From NCBI GenBank assembly GCA_964592725.1, contig CAZQFQ010000007.1:1-41719 (forward strand): 41,719 nt of DNA. The letters run 5' to 3'. Origin of the DNA: PALSA-1336 sp964592725. Lineage in GTDB: Bacteria; Patescibacteriota; Doudnabacteria; UBA920. Made by a program: the position numbers and the translations under genes. The notes under the pieces are model-generated. The model searched no databases and had not been told where the DNA came from. It was given only the letters and a program-made list of their open reading frames with translations. Positions within the stretch are counted from its first letter, which is position 1; each line of letters starts with the position of its first letter. Below are positions 1-7,811 of the stretch, in pieces.

Positions 1-139
1 TTTGTTAAAGGAATGAAGCCTTAAATTGGTTGCACTTCAGTTGCGAATGGAGGATTGAAAAATATTGTGTTATATTTAAAGGGGTATTTTTTTTGCGGTT
101 TGCAGTTTTTGCAGCCATTTTTAAAAATAATCAGACACC
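1..139. other. Upstream region without a recognisable gene
   Basis: AT-rich sequence before the first glycosyltransferase. It holds a run of eight T near position 90 but I see no complete gene, no convincing hairpin and no clear -35/-10 pair. It may be the tail of an intergenic region or of the upstream part of the polysaccharide cluster. Confidence 0.4.
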
Positions 140-865
140 ATGCCAAAAATTTTTATAGTAGTTCCCGCCTATAATGCCGGAAAAAAAATAGTTTCGGTTT
201 TTGAGCGGATTCCCCAAGAGATTTGGGCGCGTAATCCGTCCGTAATTATAGTAAACGACGGAAGCAGCGATGACACATCGGAGAAAATAAAAGAAATCCA
301 ATCCCGTTGGCCGGTAGTTTCAGTTATAGACAAATCCAAAAATGAAGGTTACGCGCGCGCCCAAAAAAGCGGCTTTACTATGGCGCTAACGCAAGGCGCC
401 GATATCGTGGCATTGCTCCACTCCGACGGCCAATATGCTCCGGAAATCCTCCCCCAGCTTTTGGAGCCGCTTTTAAACAATACCGCCGACATTGTGCAAG
501 GCTCGCGCATGCTGGACAAAAAAGCGGCGCTCAAGGGCGGGATGCCGGTTTACAAATTTATCGCGAATGTCGGTTTAAGCTTATTGGAGAATTTGGTTTT
601 TGGCTGCAATTTTGCCGAGTACCATTCCGGATATATGCTTTATTCCAAACACGCCTTAGAGACTATTCCGTTTTTAAAGCTTTCCGACACTTTCCATTTT
701 GACGGGGAGATGCTGTTTGTGGGAGCAAAAAAGGGTTTAAGGGTAAAAGAAATCCCGATCCCAACCAAATATGCCGACGAAAAAAGCCACGTAAAACCCA
801 TACAGTACGGCTTCCAGGTTTTGGGCATAATGTTGAAGTATTTAATGGGTAAATACGACCTGTAA
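140..865 (+). CDS. GT2 family glycosyltransferase, dolichol-phosphate-mannose-synthase-like
   Basis: A 241-residue cytoplasmic GT-A enzyme expected to move a sugar from a nucleotide donor to a lipid or glycan acceptor. The N-terminus has the GT2 pattern: a VVPAYNAG strand-loop (residues 7-14), NDGSSDDT (39-46), and a donor/metal-binding HSDGQ (94-98) in place of the usual DxD. A QGSRM-type segment follows, as in DPM1-like enzymes. There is no C-terminal membrane domain, so it is the short form of the family. It opens a same-strand run of envelope glycan genes, which points to lipid-linked polysaccharide assembly. The exact sugar and acceptor cannot be read from the sequence. Confidence 0.88.
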   Translation: MPKIFIVVPAYNAGKKIVSVFERIPQEIWARNPSVIIVNDGSSDDTSEKIKEIQSRWPVVSVIDKSKNEGYARAQKSGFTMALTQGADIVALLHSDGQYAPEILPQLLEPLLNNTADIVQGSRMLDKKAALKGGMPVYKFIANVGLSLLENLVFGCNFAEYHSGYMLYSKHALETIPFLKLSDTFHFDGEMLFVGAKKGLRVKEIPIPTKYADEKSHVKPIQYGFQVLGIMLKYLMGKYDL

Positions 866-930
866 AGCGCCGACTTTCGGAACGTAAATTCATTGACTGT
901 ACCGGGCGTGTTTGATAAAATGAAAGGTAT

Positions 931-1941
931 ATGGCAAAGATTTTTATTACAGGTGTGGCCGGTTTTTTGGGCAGCCATCTGGCGGACGAACTGCTAATTA
1001 AGGGGCACGAAGTCGTCGGCATAGATAACCTGCTCGGGGGATACAAAGACAATGTTCCCGGGAAGGTTAAGTTTTATAAGGCCGATGCCAGGGATTTTGA
1101 AAAAATGAAAACTTTGATGAAGGGAGTTGACGTCCTTTATCATTGCGCGGCCGCTCCCCACGAGGGCTTGTCGGTTTTTTCGCCAAACCTGATTACCCAG
1201 CATACCTACAATTCCACGGTGGCGGCAGCCAGTGCCGCGGTGGTCTGTAAAGTCAAACGGATTGTTTTTTGTTCCAGCATGGCCAGATACGGCGAACAGG
1301 AAAAATTGCCGTTTACCGAAGACATGCAGCCCAAGCCCAAAGACCCTTACGGGGTGGCAAAATACGCGGCTGAGCTGGCCGTAAAAGCTTTGTGCAACGC
1401 TCACGGCCTGGAGTATGTCAACGCCGTTCCCCACAACATTATCGGCCCCCGTCAGAAGTATGACGACCCCTACCGGAATGTTGCTTCCATTATGATCAAT
1501 ATGATGTTACAGGGGCGCCAGCCCATAATTTACGGCGACGGCGAGCAAAAAAGAGGTTTTTCTTTTGTGGAAGACGTGGTCGAGCCCATGGTAAAAATGG
1601 GTTTTGAGCCGCAGGTGGTCGGGGAGACCATAAATGTCGGACCGGATGAGGAATTTATTACCATCAACGAACTGGCCGGGCGCATAGCCAAGCTAATCGG
1701 TTTTAAGCCCTTAAAACCCACTTTTGTTAAGGACAGGCCGATGGAAGTTAAACTTGCCACCTGTTCAGCCGACAAATGCAGGAAGCTGCTGGGCTATAAA
1801 ACACACTACACCATTGATCAGGGCCTTAAAGAAATGATCGCCTGGATAAAAAAGAGGGGAACCAAGCCTTTTACCTATCATTTGGCGCTGGAAATTATCA
1901 ATGACAAAACTCCGGCCACCTGGAAAGACCGATTATTTTAA
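931..1941 (+). CDS. NAD-dependent sugar epimerase/dehydratase (extended SDR)
   Basis: A 336-residue nucleotide-sugar-modifying enzyme. The Rossmann motif TGVAGFLG lies at residues 7-14, the SSM segment near 115-117 supplies the catalytic serine region, and the YxxxK pair is Y140/K144. Length and motif order match UDP-glucose 4-epimerase-like or dehydratase-like extended SDRs. It lies 65 bases after the first glycosyltransferase and only 5 bases before the FkbM methyltransferase, so it probably belongs to one transcript that makes and decorates a surface glycan. The substrate (UDP-, GDP- or dTDP-sugar) is not determinable here. Confidence 0.9.
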   Translation: MAKIFITGVAGFLGSHLADELLIKGHEVVGIDNLLGGYKDNVPGKVKFYKADARDFEKMKTLMKGVDVLYHCAAAPHEGLSVFSPNLITQHTYNSTVAAASAAVVCKVKRIVFCSSMARYGEQEKLPFTEDMQPKPKDPYGVAKYAAELAVKALCNAHGLEYVNAVPHNIIGPRQKYDDPYRNVASIMINMMLQGRQPIIYGDGEQKRGFSFVEDVVEPMVKMGFEPQVVGETINVGPDEEFITINELAGRIAKLIGFKPLKPTFVKDRPMEVKLATCSADKCRKLLGYKTHYTIDQGLKEMIAWIKKRGTKPFTYHLALEIINDKTPATWKDRLF

Positions 1942-1946
1942 ACCTC

Positions 1947-2687
1947 ATGAATCCCAAAGCCAGAGAATTTTTTAAAAAATTGCCTTTTGCCGAGAGTGCC
2001 AGGAACATTCTTTTAAGAGCGCGCAAGAATGTTTCTTTTTCCCAATGCGGGGAAGATTTGATTGCACGGTTTTTTTTGCCAAAAAAATTCCAAGGCTTTT
2101 ACGTGGATATTGGCGCCAACGACCCCGTTTATTTTAATAACACTTACCTGTTTTATAGGCTCGGGTGGAGCGGCTTGTGCGTTGAGCCCAACCGGCGCCG
2201 TTGCGGGCAGATAAAAAAGGTCAGGGGCAGGGACGAAATTTTGAATTTCGGGTCAGGGAAAGAAAAGGGTGAGAAAGATTTTTTTAATTTTGATCCGGAT
2301 ACGCTTTCCACGTTTTCCCCGGCGGAAGCGGGGGAGTTCCAAAAGTTGGGCCATAAGCTTTTAACCGTAGAAAAGGTAAAAGTCGTACCATTGGGCGAAA
2401 TTTTGGAAACCTTTGGCAAAAACAGGGACATTGATTTGCTGTCCATAGACACCGAGGGCCTGGACCTGGAAATTTTACAGAGCAATAATTGGCAAAAGTT
2501 CCGGCCCGCCCTTGTGGTTGCCGAAACGGCCGAATACAGGAAAGAAGAAATGGTCAGGATCAACCGGCCGTTTGACGGCTATATGAAGGGTTTGGATTAT
2601 ATAAAGCTGGCTGATACATATATTAACGGGATTTATATGGAAGGCGGCTATGCCCGCAAACTAAAGATGTCGAGCATTACTGAATAA
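1947..2687 (+). CDS. FkbM family methyltransferase
   Basis: A 246-residue SAM-dependent methyltransferase of the FkbM type, commonly found in polysaccharide clusters where it methylates sugar hydroxyls. The SAM-binding motif I is VDIGAND (residues 53-59) and the family-typical acidic motif SIDTEG is at 166-171. The gene begins 5 bases after the epimerase stop and ends 3 bases before the next methyltransferase, which strongly suggests translation from one message. The acceptor is unknown; O-methylation of a glycan residue is an inference from the neighbours. Confidence 0.88.
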   Translation: MNPKAREFFKKLPFAESARNILLRARKNVSFSQCGEDLIARFFLPKKFQGFYVDIGANDPVYFNNTYLFYRLGWSGLCVEPNRRRCGQIKKVRGRDEILNFGSGKEKGEKDFFNFDPDTLSTFSPAEAGEFQKLGHKLLTVEKVKVVPLGEILETFGKNRDIDLLSIDTEGLDLEILQSNNWQKFRPALVVAETAEYRKEEMVRINRPFDGYMKGLDYIKLADTYINGIYMEGGYARKLKMSSITE

Positions 2688-2690
2688 CCC

Positions 2691-3428
2691 GTGATAAAAA
2701 AAATAATAAAAAAAATAGGCAGGGGAATAAAGTCATTTTTTAAGGGAATTTTTTGGTTTGTCGGCGACTGGGTTGTTTACAGGAGACTGCTGGGGCAAAA
2801 TTCTTTAAAGCCCAAAGTTTATTTTTTCCCGCAGATTTTTGATAAAGACCCGTCGTCCCATACTTTTGACAAGCATTATGTTTATATGGACCGGTGGGCC
2901 GCCGAAAAAATTATCACGGCCCGACCTGCCGAACATATAGATGTCGGGTCTTCAATCAGGTTTTTGTCTTTTGTTTCGGTTTTTGTTCCGGTTAAGTTTG
3001 TTGACATTCGACCAATCCAAACGGATTTTAATAATTTTCAATGCGTTGCGGGCAGTATTTTAAACCTTCCTTTTAAAGAGAATTCCGTAAAATCGCTTTC
3101 CTGCCTGCACGTGGCCGAGCACATTGGCTTGGGCCGGTACGGAGACCCGCTGGATCCGTTAGGAACACAAAAAGCCTGCGGGGAACTGGCGCGGGTTTTG
3201 GCTCCCGGAGGTACGCTGTATTTTGCTTTACCGATCGGCAGGCCGGCCACTTACTTTAACGCCCATCGCGTCCACGATCCCGCAACCATTCTAAACTATT
3301 TTTCGGGTTTGAAACTGCTGAACTTTGCCGCGGTCAGCGACCGGGGCCGGTTTACGCCGGAAGCGAACCCGGAAGATTATAAAAATTCCCGTTATGCCTG
3401 CGGTATGTTTGAATTTGCCAGGGCGTAG
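2691..3428 (+). CDS. DUF268-type methyltransferase-like protein
   Basis: A 245-residue protein with a GTG start placed 3 bases after the FkbM gene. A basic amphipathic/hydrophobic N-terminus (about residues 1-32) could attach it to the membrane. The core carries a SAM-fold signature: an IDVGSSIRF loop, an FVDIRP strand end, and a CLHVAEHIGLGRYGD segment followed by ELARVLAPGG, typical of class I methyltransferases and of the DUF268 family. The role is probably glycan or lipid modification in the same pathway as its neighbours. No biochemical activity can be assigned with confidence. Confidence 0.75.
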   Translation: MIKKIIKKIGRGIKSFFKGIFWFVGDWVVYRRLLGQNSLKPKVYFFPQIFDKDPSSHTFDKHYVYMDRWAAEKIITARPAEHIDVGSSIRFLSFVSVFVPVKFVDIRPIQTDFNNFQCVAGSILNLPFKENSVKSLSCLHVAEHIGLGRYGDPLDPLGTQKACGELARVLAPGGTLYFALPIGRPATYFNAHRVHDPATILNYFSGLKLLNFAAVSDRGRFTPEANPEDYKNSRYACGMFEFARA

Positions 3429-3526
3429 AGGGATTTGAAGCCTAAAATCGAGCGGCTCGTTTGCGAATCTTACAATATTAAGCCAGCAGTTTTTTAAAAA
3501 GATAAAATAATATTAAATTAAGCAAG

Positions 3527-3544
3527 GTAGGACTCAAGTCCTAC
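3527..3544. repeat. Short palindrome with GTAG...CTAC ends
   Basis: An 18-bp near-perfect palindrome bounded by GTAG and CTAC, just ahead of the UDP-sugar dehydrogenase. The same boundary motif recurs at 11236-11332, 16247-16302 and 27084-27111, so this is probably a minimal copy of a dispersed palindromic family and not a terminator (no T run follows). Confidence 0.5.
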
Positions 3545-3556
3545 AAGGATTAAAGT

Positions 3557-4375
3557 ATGAAAATTGGAATCATGGGTTTGGGTTTTGTCGGGGGAGCCGC
3601 GAATGAATATTTTGAAAAAAAAGGCGTTAAGGTTTATAAATACGATAAATATAAAGGCATTGGCTCGGTGCAGGAAGTCAATTTGGCCGATGTCATACTG
3701 GTTTGCGTGCCGACGCCGTTTGTCCCAAAAAAAGGATTTGATTTGTCTTTCGTAAAATCGGCAATAGGCTTGCTGGCCGGGCAGAAAATCGTGGTAATCA
3801 AATCTTCGGTCGTGCCCGGGACGACGGATTATCTGCAAAAAGCTTTTCCCCGGCATAAATTTTTGTTCAGCCCGGAATTTTTAAGGGAGGTCAGCGCTTG
3901 CGATGATTTTGCCAATCCCGACAGGCAAATTGTCGGCTACACTAAAAAAAGCCGCGGGGTCGCAAAAAGAGTTTTGGCTATTTTGCCCCGGGCACCTTAC
4001 GCTAAAATTATGCCCAGCCGCGAAGCCGAGACCGTTAAGTATATGGCCAACAGTTTTTTATCCCTAAAAGTGGTGTTTGCCAACGAGTTTTATGATCTAT
4101 GCGAGAGTTTAGGGGTAAATTACGACGAGGTCAGGTTGGCCGTGGGCGCGGACCGGCGGATTTCCCATTCGCATTTGGACGTGGCGCACGGGGGATACCG
4201 CGGTTACGGCGGCTCGTGCTTCCCTAAAGACGTGAATGCGATTTTAGAGCATGCCGCGGGAAAAAAAGTTAAAATGAAATTGCTTAAGACCGCGCGCGAG
4301 GTTAACCGCCGCCTGCTTAAAGCCAGCGGGTTAAGCGAGGATTATTTTTTGAATAATAAGCATAAGGCTCATTGA
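3557..4375 (+). CDS. UDP-glucose/GDP-mannose dehydrogenase family protein, shortened
   Basis: A 272-residue member of the UDP-glucose 6-dehydrogenase family, which oxidises nucleotide sugars to uronic acids with NAD+. The N-terminal NAD-binding motif is GLGFVGG (residues 7-13). The catalytic loop GGSCFPKD with the nucleophilic cysteine C221 is present, as are the VPTP and SPEFLREV segments of the family. The usual proteins are about 430 residues. Here the C-terminal UDP-binding domain is absent and the chain stops soon after the central helix, with a normal stop and no sign of a broken downstream frame. It may act on a differently bound substrate or be a reduced CPR form. Confidence 0.82.
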   Translation: MKIGIMGLGFVGGAANEYFEKKGVKVYKYDKYKGIGSVQEVNLADVILVCVPTPFVPKKGFDLSFVKSAIGLLAGQKIVVIKSSVVPGTTDYLQKAFPRHKFLFSPEFLREVSACDDFANPDRQIVGYTKKSRGVAKRVLAILPRAPYAKIMPSREAETVKYMANSFLSLKVVFANEFYDLCESLGVNYDEVRLAVGADRRISHSHLDVAHGGYRGYGGSCFPKDVNAILEHAAGKKVKMKLLKTAREVNRRLLKASGLSEDYFLNNKHKAH

Positions 4376-4390
4376 ACAAAGAAATCGGAT

Positions 4391-4418
4391 TGTAGCGTCA
4401 AGGGTCGCTCTTGACACA
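4391..4418. repeat. Short palindromic repeat
   Basis: An imperfect inverted repeat (GTCAAGGG arm and its near-complement) in the 61-bp gap between the dehydrogenase and the next glycosyltransferase. No T run follows it, so it is better read as a dispersed palindromic element than as a terminator. Confidence 0.4.
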
Positions 4419-4436
4419 GGTAAAAAAAGTAAAAAT

Positions 4437-5186
4437 ATGCCCAAAGTTTCCGTGTTAATGTCAACTTATAATGACGCGCGATTTTTACCTCAAGCCTTAG
4501 ACAGCGCGCTGGGGCAAAGTTTTGGCGATTTTGAGCTATTGGTAGTGAATGATAATTCTTCCGACCAAACCGATGCCGTATTGCGCGCCTATCAAAAAAA
4601 AGACGCGCGGATAATTTTTTGGACGAATCCGGTTAATTTGGGCCTGACTGAAAATTTAAACGCCGGTTTAAAACGGGCGTCAGGGGAATATATCGCGCGT
4701 CTGGACAGCGATGATTTTTGGACGAATAAAAATAAGCTGCAAAAACAGGTTGAGTTTTTAGACAGGAATCCGGATTGCTGTTTGGTGGGAACCTGGGCCG
4801 AAGTTTACGGTTCCGGCAATAAAAAACTTTATGACCTGAAATACCCGGCCGAGGATTTAAAAATCCGCAGGCAATTATTGCGGCATAACTGTTTTGTGCA
4901 CAGCAGTGTTTTAATCCGAAAAGCCAACATACTGGCAGCCGGATCCTATGATCCAAACTGGCAATATATAGAGGACTACGCCTTATGGCTCAAATTGGGC
5001 CTAAAGGCTAAGTTTGCCAATATACCGGAAATTATGGTACGCTATCGGGTAAACTATTTCGGCGTTACGCGAACTAAAAATAAACAGCAAATTAGGGCGG
5101 TATTGTCTTTAATCAAAGAATATAAGAGCGAATATCCTCAATATACAAGGGCTTTATTTAAATGGACTTTACAATACTATATATAA
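4437..5186 (+). CDS. GT2 family glycosyltransferase
   Basis: A 249-residue GT-A glycosyltransferase. It begins with the SVLMSTYNDARFL segment typical of the family, has NDNSSDQT in the nucleotide-binding loop and a clear DSDD metal-binding motif (in RLDSDDFW). An ED dyad (IEDYALW) supplies the likely catalytic base region. No membrane segment is seen. The gene sits between the dehydrogenase and the initiating sugar transferase, so it most likely adds one sugar to the growing lipid-linked oligosaccharide. Confidence 0.9.
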   Translation: MPKVSVLMSTYNDARFLPQALDSALGQSFGDFELLVVNDNSSDQTDAVLRAYQKKDARIIFWTNPVNLGLTENLNAGLKRASGEYIARLDSDDFWTNKNKLQKQVEFLDRNPDCCLVGTWAEVYGSGNKKLYDLKYPAEDLKIRRQLLRHNCFVHSSVLIRKANILAAGSYDPNWQYIEDYALWLKLGLKAKFANIPEIMVRYRVNYFGVTRTKNKQQIRAVLSLIKEYKSEYPQYTRALFKWTLQYYI

Positions 5187-5208
5187 TAGATAATTATAAA
5201 TAAAATTA

Positions 5209-6516
5209 ATGCAAGGCGGTAAAGGGTTAATAAAATTTTGGTTTTTGGTTGTGCCGGTGGCGCTTTTGTTTTATGTCGGATTGTGGTTGACAATTGTCTT
5301 TCGTTATCAGGACACCTTAGGGCATGCCACGGCCTCCCAACTGCTTAGGACATTCAGTTTTATTTTTTTGCTGTGGCTCGTGGTTTTTTTCATCCACGGA
5401 CTTTTTGAGACGGAGGTGTTTAGGCGTTATACTTCTTTGGTGTTCAGTCTTGTTTCGGCTACGATAGTAAATGTCCTTATTGCCGTTATATATTTTTATT
5501 TCCAGCCTAATTTAGTTCTCACCCCGCGCCGTTTTTTGCTCATTGACGTTACCGTCACTTTTGTTTTGCTGCTCGGCTGGTATTTGTTGATGAAATATTT
5601 TTTGCAAAATAAGCTGGTTGAGGGCGTTTATATTTTTTCTTTTGACGGCGGGCTGCGGCATCTTGAAGGGGAAATTACGTCGCATAGCTACCTGGGTTAT
5701 AAAGTTTTGGGGCGGCTGGCCGGGGGTTCTTTGGGGGAGTCAAAAGTTGAAAAAAACTCCATTATTATTTTGCCCGACAATTTGCATTCAACCCCGCAGG
5801 TCAGCGAGCAGCTTTACCGCCTTCGGACCAGCGGCGTGATTTTTTACAACCATAAGGATTTTTATGAGCTCCTGCTGAGGCGGATTTATCTTTCGGACTT
5901 AAACGAGCTGTGGTTTTTGGAAAATATTGATTACCAGGAAAAACGTTTTTACAATTTCGGCAAAAGGATTGTGGATTTGATTTTGGGCTTTATCGGGATA
6001 TTCTTTTTTGTGGTCAGCTATCCGTTTTGCGCCCTGGCCATCAAGCTTACCAGTCCGGGTCCGGTGCTGTTTGTGCAGGAACGGGCGGGCAAACAGGGCA
6101 AGTTGTTTAAGGTTTACAAATACCGGAGCATGAGCGGAGGGCCTTCCAATACCTGGACTTCGGTTAACGATCCGCGCATAACCAAAGTCGGCAAATTTTT
6201 GCGCAAGAGCCGAATAGACGAGTGGCCGCAATTTATAAATCTTTTGCTCGGTCACATCAGCCTGGTCGGGCCCCGCCCCGAACAACCGCACATAGTGGAA
6301 GAGTTAAAAAAACAAATTCCGTTTTATGACGAGCGCCACCTGGTCAAGCCAGGCATTACCGGCTGGGCCCAGCTCAACATCTATGCCGGAAGCCTGGAAG
6401 AAAGCAAACTCAAGCTCCAATATGATCTCTATTATATTAAGCACCGCAGTTTCCTTTTTGATTTGGAGATCATTCTTAAAACCATCTACTATATTTTTAC
6501 CTGGCAAGGTAGATAG
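5209..6516 (+). CDS. Polyprenyl glycosylphosphotransferase (undecaprenyl-phosphate sugar-1-phosphate transferase)
   Basis: A 435-residue membrane enzyme expected to start glycan synthesis by moving a sugar-1-phosphate onto undecaprenyl phosphate. The N-terminal third has about four hydrophobic segments, followed by a soluble linker, then a further membrane helix near residues 250-275 (KRIVDLILGFIGIFFF) that opens the C-terminal bacterial sugar-transferase domain. The domain has the signature SPGPVLFVQER, KVYKYRSM, the RKSRIDEWPQ catalytic stretch and SLVGPRPE. Length and order match WcaJ/WbaP-type proteins. It closes the polysaccharide island and is the best evidence that the island makes a lipid-linked polymer. 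Confidence 0.92.
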   Translation: MQGGKGLIKFWFLVVPVALLFYVGLWLTIVFRYQDTLGHATASQLLRTFSFIFLLWLVVFFIHGLFETEVFRRYTSLVFSLVSATIVNVLIAVIYFYFQPNLVLTPRRFLLIDVTVTFVLLLGWYLLMKYFLQNKLVEGVYIFSFDGGLRHLEGEITSHSYLGYKVLGRLAGGSLGESKVEKNSIIILPDNLHSTPQVSEQLYRLRTSGVIFYNHKDFYELLLRRIYLSDLNELWFLENIDYQEKRFYNFGKRIVDLILGFIGIFFFVVSYPFCALAIKLTSPGPVLFVQERAGKQGKLFKVYKYRSMSGGPSNTWTSVNDPRITKVGKFLRKSRIDEWPQFINLLLGHISLVGPRPEQPHIVEELKKQIPFYDERHLVKPGITGWAQLNIYAGSLEESKLKLQYDLYYIKHRSFLFDLEIILKTIYYIFTWQGR

Positions 6517-6551
6517 GGTTTATTAATTAAAGACCAAAAAATAATTTGGGT

Positions 6552-6580
6552 TTGAGTATTAACACAAAATCTGTTAATAT
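6552..6580 (+). promoter_or_regulatory. Promoter with internal operator for the Panacea-type toxin-antitoxin pair
   Basis: A -35 TTGAGT (6552-6557) and -10 TAATAT (6575-6580) are 17 bp apart. The start codon at 6587 lies only 6 bases past the -10, so the message would be leaderless. The spacer and the start of the -10 form a palindrome with arms ATTAACA (6558-6564) and TGTTAAT (6572-6578), a good place for a repressor to block transcription. Confidence 0.7.
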
Positions 6581-6586
6581 ACAAAT

Positions 6587-7192
6587 ATGATCGCTTTACC
6601 CGAAACAAGCTATAAAAAGGCCACCCAGGCTTTGAATTTTTTTGCCCAAAAAAAAGACGGCAAGATAAACAAAATGAAGGCTATTAAACTGATTTATCTT
6701 GCGGACCGTTTGCATCTGCGCAAATACGGCCGTCCCATTGTTGGGGATATTTATTGGGCGATGAAATTAGGCCCGGTTGGCTCGCGCGTTAAAGATGTCG
6801 CCGAACTTGCGGATATGCCGGAAGGGGTTTTGGCTTACGCAAAAAAATATATCAAACCGATTGACGAAAAAAAACAGACTTTGGCGTCGCTTAAGCCTGC
6901 GGACCTGGAAGTTTTTTCTAAAACAGATATAGAATGCCTGCATGCGGTTTACGCGAAATTTTCTGACAAAGACCAGTTTGAACTCGCCGAAATAACCCAT
7001 CAATTCCCCGAATGGCTAAGACATAAAAAAGAATTGGAAGCCGGAAAAAAGAGAGTTAAAATGGATTATGATGATTTTTTCGCGGATGCTCCCAAAGCCG
7101 ACGATTTTTTTATCCAAAATAAATCAGATTTGTCCCTGGCTAAAGAATCTTTTGATGAATTAAAAGAAGTTTCGCGGTTCTTTACAAGATAA
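6587..7192 (+). CDS. Panacea (SocA/DUF4065)-type antitoxin
   Basis: A 201-residue protein with the Panacea/DUF4065 pattern in its N-terminal half: the KAIKLIYLADRLHLRKYGRPI segment across residues 31-51, then GDIYWAMKLGPV (53-64). Such proteins act as antitoxins that neutralise varied toxins, or as proteolytic adaptors like SocA. The C-terminal part is charged and helical and may be the toxin-binding tail. It is 11 bases upstream of a PemK/MazF-like gene on the same strand, which supports a toxin-antitoxin unit. Its promoter carries an operator-like palindrome, so autoregulation is likely, though the protein itself has no obvious DNA-binding helix-turn-helix. Confidence 0.82.
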   Translation: MIALPETSYKKATQALNFFAQKKDGKINKMKAIKLIYLADRLHLRKYGRPIVGDIYWAMKLGPVGSRVKDVAELADMPEGVLAYAKKYIKPIDEKKQTLASLKPADLEVFSKTDIECLHAVYAKFSDKDQFELAEITHQFPEWLRHKKELEAGKKRVKMDYDDFFADAPKADDFFIQNKSDLSLAKESFDELKEVSRFFTR

Positions 7193-7203
7193 TTTTTTGT
7201 TCA

Positions 7204-7644
7204 ATGGAAATACCGGCAAAAATCAGAATTCCATTGTGCATTGAGCAGGGTTCAGTTTTTAATTTCTATATTGAATTTGGCGGTTCTAAAGAAGGCAAGA
7301 ACCGCTATTTTGTTGTTGTTAACCGAAACCCAAAGTCCGATATGTTTTTAATTATACTAACTTCAACGACTCAAATTGAAAAGAAACGGGAATTTATAAA
7401 AAAAGCGGGGATAAGCGGAAAGACAATTATTGAGGTTACGACAAAACAATACCCTGTTTTTTCAAAAAACAGCGCTTTTAATTGCAACGAGGTATTTGAA
7501 GTAAAAATGGCCGATTTAATACACAAAATTGAAGAAAAAGGTTCTATGCATTACCCTAAGTTACCGGATGAAATACTTTTGCTTATTATAGACGGAGTGC
7601 GCGGAAGTCCAAGGGTTTCCGAGGAAATAAAAAAGCTTTTATAA
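7204..7644 (+). CDS. Putative PemK/MazF-like toxin
   Basis: A 146-residue protein 11 bases after the Panacea gene. An N-terminal beta strand (EQGSVFNFYI) leads to KNRYFVVVNRNP, then FLIILTSTTQ, and later SAFNCNEVFEVKM. This strand order resembles the small barrel of PemK/MazF ribonucleases, in which the R-(Y/F)-VVV-N strand and a Thr/Ser-rich strand form the active groove. Sequence similarity is at the limit of recognition. The genetic position next to an antitoxin-family gene is the stronger argument. The target (mRNA cleavage) is family knowledge, not seen here. Confidence 0.6.
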   Translation: MEIPAKIRIPLCIEQGSVFNFYIEFGGSKEGKNRYFVVVNRNPKSDMFLIILTSTTQIEKKREFIKKAGISGKTIIEVTTKQYPVFSKNSAFNCNEVFEVKMADLIHKIEEKGSMHYPKLPDEILLLIIDGVRGSPRVSEEIKKLL

Positions 7645-7669
7645 CAAAAAAATTTGGTTTGGTTTCATT

Positions 7670-7697
7670 TTGAGTTTTTATCCGCTTATGTTATAAT
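7670..7697 (+). promoter_or_regulatory. Sigma-70-type promoter of the pilus operon
   Basis: The -35 TTGAGT (7670-7675) and -10 TATAAT (7692-7697) are 16 bp apart, in the gap after the toxin gene. The transcript would have a leader of about 105 bases before pilB, in which I see no clear structure. Confidence 0.65.
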
Positions 7698-7811
7698 AAT
7701 TGGGCGGATTGATAGTAAAGAAACAAAAAAGGTTCACAGATGCCCAGATGGAGACGGATAGCACGGATTTGTTATAAACCTCTCTTTGATTAAAGCAGGG
7801 GATATTAATAT

